Below are positions 41,835 through 49,023 of a stretch of 49,023 bases of DNA, piece after piece. The stretch is from Planctomycetota bacterium (GTDB lineage Bacteria > Planctomycetota > Phycisphaerae > Sedimentisphaerales > Anaerobacaceae). Both the position numbers and the translations under genes were made by a program. The stretch spans positions 1 to 49,023 of the forward strand of contig JADFMM010000012.1 in the NCBI GenBank assembly GCA_022563885.1, given 5' to 3'. Within the stretch, counting starts at the first letter, position 1. Each line of letters starts with the position of its first letter. The notes under the pieces are model-generated. The model was not told the DNA's origin, searched no databases, and saw nothing but the letters and a program-made list of their open reading frames with translations.

Positions 41835-42014
41835 GGGAACGGCAAGAAATAACTTGGACTTTTGAATGCCCAATTGCACCCCATCTTTGATCGCTTCTCA
41901 ATCGCGAAATCCGCGACGTAGGACAGCTACGCCTGTGGTTTCGCTCAATCGGGCGCGACCCAATATGGGGCACACTTGGACCCCAAATTGTCCAACTTAT
42001 TTATTGCCGATCCC
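41835..42014. repeat. MITE-like element, family A, complete copy
   Basis: This is a 180-bp element with 25-base terminal inverted repeats at 41835-41859 (starting GGGAACGGCAAGAAATAA) and 41990-42014, matching at 22 of 25 positions. It is flanked by TAA on both sides, a possible 3-bp target duplication. It contains the core GATTGAGCGAAACC-type sequence in reverse. It fills most of the gap before the gene at 42033. Confidence 0.8.
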
Positions 42015-42032
42015 TAACTGAGAGCAAACTCT

Positions 42033-45000
42033 ATGTTTCGACACAGGCACATCATCTATTGCCTTGCAGCATTGCTTTTTCTCCATGGCGCCAACCTGTC
42101 TGCCGAGCCTAGCAAGAAGCCTGCTCCGAGAAAGCCGCAAAGCACGATATCATACAATCGCGACATACGTCCTATTTTTTCGGAGACCTGTTTTCATTGC
42201 CACGGGCCTGACGAAGCGTCTCGCAAGGAGGATCTAAGGTTGGACGTTCCGGAATCCGCATTTGCCGAACGCGACGGAGGATATCACGCGATCGTTCCCG
42301 GCGATCCGGAGGCCAGTGAAGCGTGGGTGCTGATTAACGCAACCGATCCTGAATACATCATGCCACCGAAAAACTCGGACATGGTCCTTAGCGATGGGCA
42401 AAAGGCGAAGATCAAAAGGTGGATCGAAGAAGGCGCTCACTATGAAAAACACTGGGCATTCGTTGCGCCTGTAAAGAAAAGGCCACCCCAGGCTCACGAC
42501 AGAGCATGGTCACGAAACGCGATCGACCGTTTTGTATGGGACCGGCTCAAGAGAGAAGCGCTTGAGACCAACCCGGAAGCTGACCGCCGTACGCTGATAC
42601 GTCGTTTGTCCTTCGATTTGAAAGGCCTACCCCCTTCCCGTGAGGAGATTAGTACTTTCCTCAATGACCAGACCGGGAACGCCTATGAAAGCTTGGTTGA
42701 TCACATCTTAGCTTCTCCGCACTACGGTGAGCGTATGGCGCTCTATTGGCTGGATCAGGCCCGCTACGCAGACACCAACGGCTACTCACGTGACGGTGGT
42801 CGCACGATGTGGCTCTGGCGCGACTGGGTCATACAAGCGTACAATGATGATAAACCTTTCAGTGAGTTCTTGCGCGAACAAATTGCCGGAGACCTCATTC
42901 CCAATGCTACTAAAGATCAGATTGTGGCAACGGGTTTCAGCCGCAATCACATGATCACTGCGGAAGGCGGCACCATTCCGCTTGAAAACCTGACCAACTA
43001 CACTGTCGACCGCGTAAAGACGACGGGTGAGGCGTTTCTTGGTCTCACCCTTGCCTGTGCGCAGTGTCACGACCATAAGTTTGATCCGATATCACAGCGT
43101 GACTATTACCAGATGTTCGCTTACTTCAACACCCTGGGTGATAAAGGGACGGATGGCGCAGGCGGCAACAACGCTAAACCCTCCATAAAGGCAAAAACAT
43201 CGATCAAGCATAAGAATCTGGCGGGGCTTAAAAATCGCATCGAAGACTTGAATAATCAGCTCACCGAACAGCATCAACGAACACAAAATTCTTGGGAAGA
43301 AAACGCCCGCAAGGCCATTGCCGGACTGGGCAACGATTTCATGTTACACGGATTAACGCCTGCGAAGATCAACGCACCTGACACGTTCATAGATGATTTC
43401 ATCAAAGTGCAGGAAGATGGATCCATATATTCATTTCAAGCTCAAGGCAACTTCTACTCGATGGTGTTTAAGCTTCCCGAGAGCATACAAACACCTGTCA
43501 CCGGTATCCGCATCGAGTTTTACCCACACCCCAAAGTAAGAGATGGGTCCTTAGGATATCGCAAGGAAGAGGGAGCGTTTGGCATTACCGCCGTCACGAT
43601 ATCGACAGGGAATGTCCCTGTCGCCAACATCAATACGAGCACGATTATCCCACTCAAGGAGGCTACTGCAAGTTATAGCCATCCCCATCATCCTCCGGCG
43701 GGCGTGCTCAACCCAAATCGATTCGATGCGTGGTCCCCCCTGGGCAAGACCAAAGAGCAGCAGCACCTCACCGTCATGTTCGACGAAACCGTTGACCGCG
43801 AGGAAAGCGCTTACCTCACCGTGATGAATGTTTATAAGCAAATAGGTCCCCCTGGCCATTTCAAGGTTTTTGCCGTTACGGGAATGAATGATGAAAGCAA
43901 TCTCCCGGAAGATATCCAAACCATTTTGAGAGTCTCTGTGGAGAAACGAAGCGATGAAGCAAAAAAGCGGATCGCTGACTATCACCAGGAATATGGCCCG
44001 CGTCTGTCACGTTTGCATGCCGACATCGCCGCTTATGAAAATCGTCTCAAGGAAATGACTAAGGAGTACTCGACTCAAGTCATGGACACGGCGAAAAAAC
44101 CTCGCAAAACCTATATCCTCGAACGTGGCAGTTATGACAGGCCTGGTGAGGAAGTGCAGCCTGGTCCACCTGCTTTTCTGCCACCTCTTCCGGAAAACGC
44201 ACCGAACAACCGCCTCGGTCTGGCAGAGTGGTTCCTCCGCGATGACCATCCACTGACTGCGCGCGTTGCCGTTAATCGTATTTGGCAAATGATCCTTGGC
44301 ACCGGCTTTGTATCAACATCAGCGGACTTTGGTTCGCAGGGCGAATGGCCCAGCCACCCCGAGCTACTCGACTGGCTCGCGGTCGACTTTAGAGAGCATG
44401 GCTGGCAAGTGAAACGGCTCATTAAGCAGATCGTCATGTCATCTACCTACCGCCAGGACTCTTCAGCCTCAGAACATAAGATGACAGTGGACCCCGATAA
44501 TCGTTTCTTATCACGCGGACCTCGCAGTCGCCTGCAGGCGGAATTCATTCGTGATGCCGTGCTTAAGCAAAGTGGATTGCTCAATAATTGGATAGGGGGC
44601 TCCAGTGTGAAACCTTACCAACCTGAGCATATCTGGCGGGAGCTGAGTCACTACGGTTCGGTGACCGATACCACACAGGTATTTGTGCAGGATCATGCTT
44701 CTATGTTATACCGAAGGAGCATGTACACACTTTGGAAACGAACGAACCCGCCACCGGGAATGATGACGTTCGACGCTCCTAGCCGCGAAATATGCACCAT
44801 GAGCCGTGAGTCTACCAATACACCGCTCCAGGCGTTGGCTTTGCTCAATGACATTCAGTATGTCGAAGCGAGTCGGCAACTCGCAGAACGTTTGCTCACG
44901 ACGATACCTGAAGGCACGGATCAAGAACGTGTCAGTGCTGCTTTCGAAATGATGACCTCACGGCGCCCGCATGCCGATGAACTGACGGTTCTGATCACGG

Positions 45001-45170
45001 CGCTCAATGAACAGCTTGAACACTATAGGCAGAATTCAACGGCCGCAATCGATCTGCTGGACAATGGCGAATACCCTCGCAACACCAAGCTGGACCCTAC
45101 GGAACATGCCGCTTACACGATTATCGTGAATCTGATCATTAACTTAAGTGAGTCGATTACTAAGTCGTGA
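42033..45170 (+). CDS. Secreted cytochrome-c-like DUF1549/DUF1553 protein, long form
   Basis: This 1045-residue protein has a signal peptide (about 1-24) and a PSCyt1 cytochrome domain with heme motif CFHCH (about residue 52-56, ETCFHCHGPDEASRKEDLRLD) and MPPKNS. DUF1549 follows (LIRRLSFDLKGLPPSREEI), with a second heme motif CAQCHDHKFDPIS. The middle region of about 300 residues is not assigned; it contains coiled-coil-like stretches and a beta-rich part. DUF1553 starts near 705 (LTARVAVNRIWQMILGTGFV) and contains PSREICTMSRESTNTPLQALALLND. It pairs with the DUF1501 gene 170 bases downstream. Codon use is more AT-rich than in the pair at 38403-41804, which suggests a separate origin. Confidence 0.92.
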   Translation: MFRHRHIIYCLAALLFLHGANLSAEPSKKPAPRKPQSTISYNRDIRPIFSETCFHCHGPDEASRKEDLRLDVPESAFAERDGGYHAIVPGDPEASEAWVLINATDPEYIMPPKNSDMVLSDGQKAKIKRWIEEGAHYEKHWAFVAPVKKRPPQAHDRAWSRNAIDRFVWDRLKREALETNPEADRRTLIRRLSFDLKGLPPSREEISTFLNDQTGNAYESLVDHILASPHYGERMALYWLDQARYADTNGYSRDGGRTMWLWRDWVIQAYNDDKPFSEFLREQIAGDLIPNATKDQIVATGFSRNHMITAEGGTIPLENLTNYTVDRVKTTGEAFLGLTLACAQCHDHKFDPISQRDYYQMFAYFNTLGDKGTDGAGGNNAKPSIKAKTSIKHKNLAGLKNRIEDLNNQLTEQHQRTQNSWEENARKAIAGLGNDFMLHGLTPAKINAPDTFIDDFIKVQEDGSIYSFQAQGNFYSMVFKLPESIQTPVTGIRIEFYPHPKVRDGSLGYRKEEGAFGITAVTISTGNVPVANINTSTIIPLKEATASYSHPHHPPAGVLNPNRFDAWSPLGKTKEQQHLTVMFDETVDREESAYLTVMNVYKQIGPPGHFKVFAVTGMNDESNLPEDIQTILRVSVEKRSDEAKKRIADYHQEYGPRLSRLHADIAAYENRLKEMTKEYSTQVMDTAKKPRKTYILERGSYDRPGEEVQPGPPAFLPPLPENAPNNRLGLAEWFLRDDHPLTARVAVNRIWQMILGTGFVSTSADFGSQGEWPSHPELLDWLAVDFREHGWQVKRLIKQIVMSSTYRQDSSASEHKMTVDPDNRFLSRGPRSRLQAEFIRDAVLKQSGLLNNWIGGSSVKPYQPEHIWRELSHYGSVTDTTQVFVQDHASMLYRRSMYTLWKRTNPPPGMMTFDAPSREICTMSRESTNTPLQALALLNDIQYVEASRQLAERLLTTIPEGTDQERVSAAFEMMTSRRPHADELTVLITALNEQLEHYRQNSTAAIDLLDNGEYPRNTKLDPTEHAAYTIIVNLIINLSESITKS

Positions 45171-45203
45171 GATGAATGAAATATTTTACCCAGGAGATAG
45201 AAT

Positions 45204-45222
45204 GGGTGGGATGGGCCTCTGG
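45204..45222 (+). repeat. Short G-rich repeat after the DUF1553 gene, first of two
   Basis: GGGTGGGATGGGCCTCTGG recurs at 46810-46828 with one change. Here it is followed by GGCCATCC, so a hairpin GGATGG/CCATCC can form about 35 bases after the stop codon. The rest of the gap 45171-45340 holds only a short open stretch (YADLKSMIEDAHPYPLQ) without a start. Confidence 0.4.
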
Positions 45223-45340
45223 GCCATCCGTTACGTCTTGGGGTACGCAGATCTCAAAAGCATGATCGAGGACGCGCATCCCTACCCTCTTCAGGCTAAT
45301 TTGGAAGCATAATATCTAAAACTTTCGCACCTTAAACACT

Positions 45341-46807
45341 ATGGATCCTCTTATAGACTTTCACAGAAAGATGACGCGCCGAACGCTGTTCGGGACGCTG
45401 GGGCGCGGTCTTGGAAATGCTGCGCTAGGTTCACTCTTACTGCCAAACATGCTTAAAGGATCGGGTGGCAGCGATGCGGGCTTACATGGCCTAGGTGCCC
45501 TGCCCCACTTTGCGCCTAAGGCAAAGCGGGTGATCTATCTTTTTCAGTCCGGTGGCCCGTCGCACGTAGACCTGTTTGATTACAAGCCCGAGATGCGGGA
45601 TATGCATGGAAAAGAACTGCCCGATTCAGTCCGCGGCAGCCAGCGTGTCACAGGCATGACTTCCGGGCAGAAGAGTTATCCTTTTACTGCGCCCATTTCT
45701 GGCTTCAAGCGTTGCGGTAAACACGGGACATGGATCAGCGAACTGCTTCCACACACGCAAGGGATCGCAGATGAGATCACGATTTTGCGCGGCGTGAATA
45801 CTGAAGCAATCAACCATGACCCGGCTGTGACTTTTATCCTTACTGGCTCACAGCAGATGGGGCATGCCAGTATCGGTTCGTGGTTGAGCTATGGCCTAGG
45901 GAGTGCCAATGAAAACCTTCCTGCTTTCATGGTGCTCCTGTCACAGGGCTCCGGCAAAAACCCGGGACAGCCCTTGTATTCACGATTATGGGGCAATGGT
46001 TTTCTCCCTTCGAGTCATCAGGGAGTCAAACTGGGATCTGGCTCTGATCCTGTTTACTATTTAAAGAACCCACCGGGAGTAGATCCTAAGGCGCGTCGTC
46101 AGATTTTAGACCATCTAGGAAAACTAAATCAGATGCACGCGGACGATGTAGGGGACCCCGAAATTCATGCACGTATCGATTCATATGAGATGGCTTACCG
46201 CATGCAGACATCAGTGCCAAGCCTGATGGACATGCGTGATGAGCCTAGCTCTATCTTTGAACTCTACGGCCCCGAGTCGAAACGACCGGGTAGCTTCGCA
46301 GCCAATTGCCTGCTCGCACGTCGCATGGCCGAACGGGGTGTACGTTTTGTGCAGCTTTTTCATCGCGGATGGGATCAGCATGTAAGTATCACGTCAGCGT
46401 TGCCCGCTCAATGCTATGACATCGATCAGGCCTCGGCGGCATTGGTGAAGGACTTGAAACAACGTGGCTTGCTGGACGAAACCTTGGTCATCTGGGGCGG
46501 TGAGTTTGGCCGCACGTCATACAGTCAAGGAAAGATTGGCAGCAACCGCGCCGGTCGCGACCACCATGGTCGTTGTTTTAGCATTTGGATGGCTGGGGGC
46601 GGCATCAAAGGCGGCTATGATTGGGGGAGGACCGATGCATGGGCCTACAACATTGAAGACCAGGGTACGCATATACGTGACATCAACGCGACCATCCTTC
46701 ATTGCATGGGCATCAACCATGAAAAGTTCACGATCAAATACCGCGGTCTCAATCACCGCCTGACAGGCGTTGAACAGGCACGGATCGTTAGGGAGATTCT
46801 GGTGTGA
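45341..46807 (+). CDS. DUF1501 family secreted protein, Tat substrate
   Basis: This 488-residue protein has a twin-arginine region KMTRRTLFGTLGRGLGNAALGSLLL near the start. The DUF1501 domain shows VIYLFQSGGPSHVDLFDYKP, INHDPAVTFILTGSQQMGHASIGSWLSYGLG, NCLLARRMAERGVRFVQLFHRGWDQH, LVIWGGEFGRT and GRDHHGRCFSIWMAGGGIKGG. It is the partner of the product of 42033-45170. It is of a different subgroup from the DUF1501 protein at 40356, sharing only the general motifs. Function is unknown; in these phyla such pairs accompany sulfatases and glycan-degrading enzymes. The start at 45341 was chosen because no upstream in-frame start exists after the preceding stop. Confidence 0.9.
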   Translation: MDPLIDFHRKMTRRTLFGTLGRGLGNAALGSLLLPNMLKGSGGSDAGLHGLGALPHFAPKAKRVIYLFQSGGPSHVDLFDYKPEMRDMHGKELPDSVRGSQRVTGMTSGQKSYPFTAPISGFKRCGKHGTWISELLPHTQGIADEITILRGVNTEAINHDPAVTFILTGSQQMGHASIGSWLSYGLGSANENLPAFMVLLSQGSGKNPGQPLYSRLWGNGFLPSSHQGVKLGSGSDPVYYLKNPPGVDPKARRQILDHLGKLNQMHADDVGDPEIHARIDSYEMAYRMQTSVPSLMDMRDEPSSIFELYGPESKRPGSFAANCLLARRMAERGVRFVQLFHRGWDQHVSITSALPAQCYDIDQASAALVKDLKQRGLLDETLVIWGGEFGRTSYSQGKIGSNRAGRDHHGRCFSIWMAGGGIKGGYDWGRTDAWAYNIEDQGTHIRDINATILHCMGINHEKFTIKYRGLNHRLTGVEQARIVREILV

Positions 46808-46809
46808 GA

Positions 46810-46828
46810 GGGTGGGACGGGCCTCTGG
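46810..46828 (+). repeat. Short G-rich repeat, second copy
   Basis: GGGTGGGACGGGCCTCTGG begins three bases after the DUF1501 stop codon and matches the copy at 45204-45222 at 18 of 19 positions. Confidence 0.4.
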
Positions 46829-46866
46829 TCGTCTACAAGCATCCCGCCAACCGCCGCGAAATCTTT

Positions 46867-46903
46867 GGGATCGGCAAGAAATAACTTATTTCTTGCCGAT
46901 CCC
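46867..46903. repeat. Perfect palindrome made of two family A terminal repeats
   Basis: Two perfect 18-base arms (GGGATCGGCAAGAAATAA and its complement) meet at a single central C. The arms equal the terminal repeat of the element at 41835-42014, so this looks like a copy whose interior was deleted. It ends 19 bases before the sulfatase start codon and is followed by TTT. Confidence 0.75.
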
Positions 46904-46922
46904 TTTAGATGAGGAAAACAAC

Positions 46923-48320
46923 ATGACACAGGAGAGTTTCACCCGGCGTCGTCTTCTCACCACCCTCTTCATTGGCCTTTTCCTGTTCCCGTTAAATCTC
47001 TTGGCCGCGGAGGCGAAACGCAGGCCCAATATCGTCTATATTCTTGCAGACGATCTTGGCTATGGCGATCTGAGTTGTTATGGTCAGCGGAAGTTTAGGA
47101 CGCCCCACATCGATCGCCTGGCAGCCGAGGGCATGAAATTTACGCAACACTATTCCGGCAGTACGGTCTGTGCGCCGTCACGCTGCGCCTTGATGACGGG
47201 ACTCCACACCGGACATGCCCAAGTCAGGGGCAACAGGGAGGTCAAACCCGAAGGCCAGGCGCCCATGAGGCCGGGCACGGTGACGATTCCCACGCTGCTG
47301 AGGCGAGCGGGGTACGTATCGGGGATGTTTGGCAAGTGGGGTCTCGGAGCCCCTGGCTCCGACAGCGATCCGACGGTCTTCTTTGATGAAGTCTATGGCT
47401 ACAACTGTCAGCGCCAGGCCCATACCTTTTATCCGAAACACCTCTGGCACAATCGTACCAAAGTGGCCTTGGACGGCCAGACCTACTCCCACGATCTCAT
47501 CCTGAAGGCGGCAAAGGATTTCATCAGGGCCAATCGGCACAGTCCTTTCTTCTGCTACATGCCGGTCACCATTCCCCACGCCGCCATGCACGCTCCCAAG
47601 GATCTGCACGACAAATATCGCAAGCGTTTCCCTCGGTTCGAGGAAAGGATCGGCAAGTATGCCGGAACGGATGTTCAGAATCCCGTGGCGGCCTTCCCCG
47701 CGATGGTCGAGCATCTCGACGGCGGAGTCGGCGAAATCCTGTCTCTTCTCAAGGAACTGGGTATCGATGACAACACCCTGGTGATGTTCAGCAGCGACAA
47801 CGGCCCGCACCGTGAAGGCGGCCATCTCCCAGAATTCTGGGACAGCAATGGGCCGCTCAGAGGGATCAAACGGGATCTCTATGAAGGTGGGATCAGAGTA
47901 CCTTTCCTGGCCCGCTGGCCCGGGAAAATTGAAGCGGGGCAAACATCGGATCACATCTCGGCCTTTTGGGACATGCTGCCTACCTTCTGCGAGATTGCCG
48001 GAGTACCGTCGCCGGACGATGTGGATGGGATTTCCATCCTGCCCACCCTCTTGGGCAAGAGACAGAGAAAACACGACTATCTCTATTGGGAGTTCACGGA
48101 GGGAGGCGGTAAACAGGCGATTCGTAAGGGCAATTTCAAGGCCGTGAGGCTGAACGTCAGCAAGAACCCCGACGCAGAAATCGAACTCTACGATCTGGCC
48201 AACGATCTGGGCGAAACGAAGAACATTGCCTCTCAGTATCCCGATGCCGTTCGAGCAATGGAGCGGCTCTTCAAGAAAGCCAGGACCGACTCGAGCATTT
48301 TCCCACTCTACAAGCAGTAA
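46923..48320 (+). CDS. Sulfatase, Cys-type, secreted
   Basis: This 465-residue sulfatase hydrolyses sulfate esters, probably from sulfated polysaccharides. The N-terminus has a signal peptide (residues 1-29) with [25 protein letters not shown] supplies the metal Asp residues (D43, D44). The maturation motif C83-A-P-S-R, followed by ALMTG, is the site where Cys is converted to formylglycine. FGKWGLG and SSDNGPH give the remaining active-site residues. No maturase gene is in the window. The ATG at 46923 has GAGGAAA upstream. Its last 13 bases overlap the 3' end of the convergent phosphofructokinase gene, so their transcripts are complementary there. Confidence 0.94.
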   Translation: MTQESFTRRRLLTTLFIGLFLFPLNLLAAEAKRRPNIVYILADDLGYGDLSCYGQRKFRTPHIDRLAAEGMKFTQHYSGSTVCAPSRCALMTGLHTGHAQVRGNREVKPEGQAPMRPGTVTIPTLLRRAGYVSGMFGKWGLGAPGSDSDPTVFFDEVYGYNCQRQAHTFYPKHLWHNRTKVALDGQTYSHDLILKAAKDFIRANRHSPFFCYMPVTIPHAAMHAPKDLHDKYRKRFPRFEERIGKYAGTDVQNPVAAFPAMVEHLDGGVGEILSLLKELGIDDNTLVMFSSDNGPHREGGHLPEFWDSNGPLRGIKRDLYEGGIRVPFLARWPGKIEAGQTSDHISAFWDMLPTFCEIAGVPSPDDVDGISILPTLLGKRQRKHDYLYWEFTEGGGKQAIRKGNFKAVRLNVSKNPDAEIELYDLANDLGETKNIASQYPDAVRAMERLFKKARTDSSIFPLYKQ

Positions 48321-49023
48321 GAGCCGACGGGTTCGTCCGACGGGTCGGTCACCTGAGGCTGCAGCGTAGCGTCAGGATTCTTCATGAGCCGCGGTTGACC
48401 CGTCGCCGCCACGACATCACGCCAGAGTTCCTTTTCCGGGGCAATCTGATGTCTCTTCGACACGGCCAGTTGTATGGGGACATGGACGAACTGGTCGTGC
48501 ATGAGGCTGATCAGTAGGCCCGTCTTGCCGGCCATGGCGGCGTGGACGGCATGCGTGCCTAGCCGGGCGCAGTAAATGGAATCATTGGCATTGGCGGGGG
48601 CACTGCGGATGATGTAGCTGGGGTCGATGTAGCGGGCAGAGAACTCGATCTGTTTCTTCCGGAAATAATCCCTGATTCGATCTGTCAGATAGGTGCCGAT
48701 GTCGCCCGGTTTCTTGTTCCCCGACTCGTCGTCGCGGGTGGACGCTTCTAGATGATCCTGACCGGCGCCCTCCGCCACCAATATCACGGCATGGTGACGC
48801 TGAGCAATCCGCTCTTCAAGGTGGCCCAGCAGTCCGTTGGGACCGTGCAGATCGAAGGGAACCTCGGGGATGAGGACAAAGTTGACATCGTTGACCGCGA
48901 GTGCCGTGTGGGCGGCGATGAACCCGGACTCACGTCCCATCACTTTCACGACGCCAATGCCGTTGAAGGCGTTCTGCGCCTCCACGTGGGCGGCGACCAC
49001 CGAGTCGACCGCTTTAGAGACCG
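48308..49023 (-). CDS. ATP-dependent 6-phosphofructokinase, C-terminal part
   Basis: This is the C-terminal 238 residues of a phosphofructokinase; the 5' end lies beyond the window. The block [18 protein letters not shown] is the substrate-binding MGR region. [58 protein letters not shown] and FVHVPIQLA match the group III enzymes found in planctomycetes and plants, which phosphorylate fructose 6-phosphate in glycolysis. A pyrophosphate-dependent form cannot be excluded, because the deciding residues are upstream of the part seen. Confidence 0.88.
   Translation of the reverse strand, partial: VSKAVDSVVAAHVEAQNAFNGIGVVKVMGRESGFIAAHTALAVNDVNFVLIPEVPFDLHGPNGLLGHLEERIAQRHHAVILVAEGAGQDHLEASTRDDESGNKKPGDIGTYLTDRIRDYFRKKQIEFSARYIDPSYIIRSAPANANDSIYCARLGTHAVHAAMAGKTGLLISLMHDQFVHVPIQLAVSKRHQIAPEKELWRDVVAATGQPRLMKNPDATLQPQVTDPSDEPVGSYCL

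Noticed and set aside
45230-45313. Possible integrase C-terminal remnant (YADLKSMIEDAHPYPLQ)
   Set aside because: The resemblance to tyrosine recombinase ends is limited to a few residues, with no catalytic Tyr or Arg context, so it could be chance.
1-49023. CRISPR array or phage region
   Set aside because: No regularly spaced direct repeats and no phage structural or integrase gene were seen; the repeats present are dispersed and irregular.

Overview
The window looks like a chromosomal segment of a PVC-superphylum bacterium, most probably a planctomycete or a close relative; Kiritimatiellota or Verrucomicrobia cannot be excluded. The evidence is two pairs of cytochrome-c-like DUF1549/DUF1553 and DUF1501 genes, two prepilin-type proteins (one with a clear H-X9-DG motif), a DUF1080 lipoprotein, a CE15 esterase, a Cys-type sulfatase, a group III 6-phosphofructokinase and a three-gene SPFH operon. 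No rRNA, CRISPR array, prophage or intact tRNA was seen.

Bases 1-7.3 kb are housekeeping and small genes: the 3' end of a GH13 enzyme, dapA and pdxJ, a cyclophilin-like protein, a lone GspF-like protein, an ankyrin protein, a CDP-alcohol phosphatidyltransferase, ribBA and a lipoprotein. From 7.36 to 8.05 kb there is no gene. Instead there is a good sigma70-type promoter, about 650 nt of nested helices and a strong intrinsic terminator, which I read as a large unidentified structured RNA.

Bases 8.0-21.0 kb (minus strand) form one tight eight-gene operon: three SPFH proteins, a P1B-type ATPase, an ABC ATPase and its permease, a membrane-anchored protein of unknown function, and PcrA helicase. 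A second, related ABC-2 permease is transcribed divergently (21.3-22.2 kb). Bases 23.1-27.4 kb hold a type II fatty-acid/polyketide-like cluster built as a dehydratase, an ACP, a dehydratase and two ketosynthases. One dehydratase and one ketosynthase have lost catalytic residues, as in KS/CLF systems. A 182-bp inverted-repeat element sits exactly between the two ketosynthase genes.

Bases 27.4-30.9 kb carry carbohydrate genes (DUF1080, CE15 esterase, sugar isomerase). Bases 31.8-33.4 kb are a gene graveyard with several broken genes, a tRNA-Met relic and repeats. Bases 33.4-36.6 kb hold membrane proteins, a pilin-like protein and murG. Bases 36.6-37.5 kb carry remnants of a group II intron and a transposase.

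Bases 37.6-48.3 kb are polymer-degradation style accessory modules: pilin-like protein plus a DUF1549/DUF1553-DUF1501 pair, then a second such pair, then a sulfatase. Copies or fragments of one inverted-repeat element lie at the module boundaries. The window ends in the 3' part of a 6-phosphofructokinase gene.

At least three families of short inverted-repeat (MITE-like) elements occur in the intergenic spaces; they are described separately.
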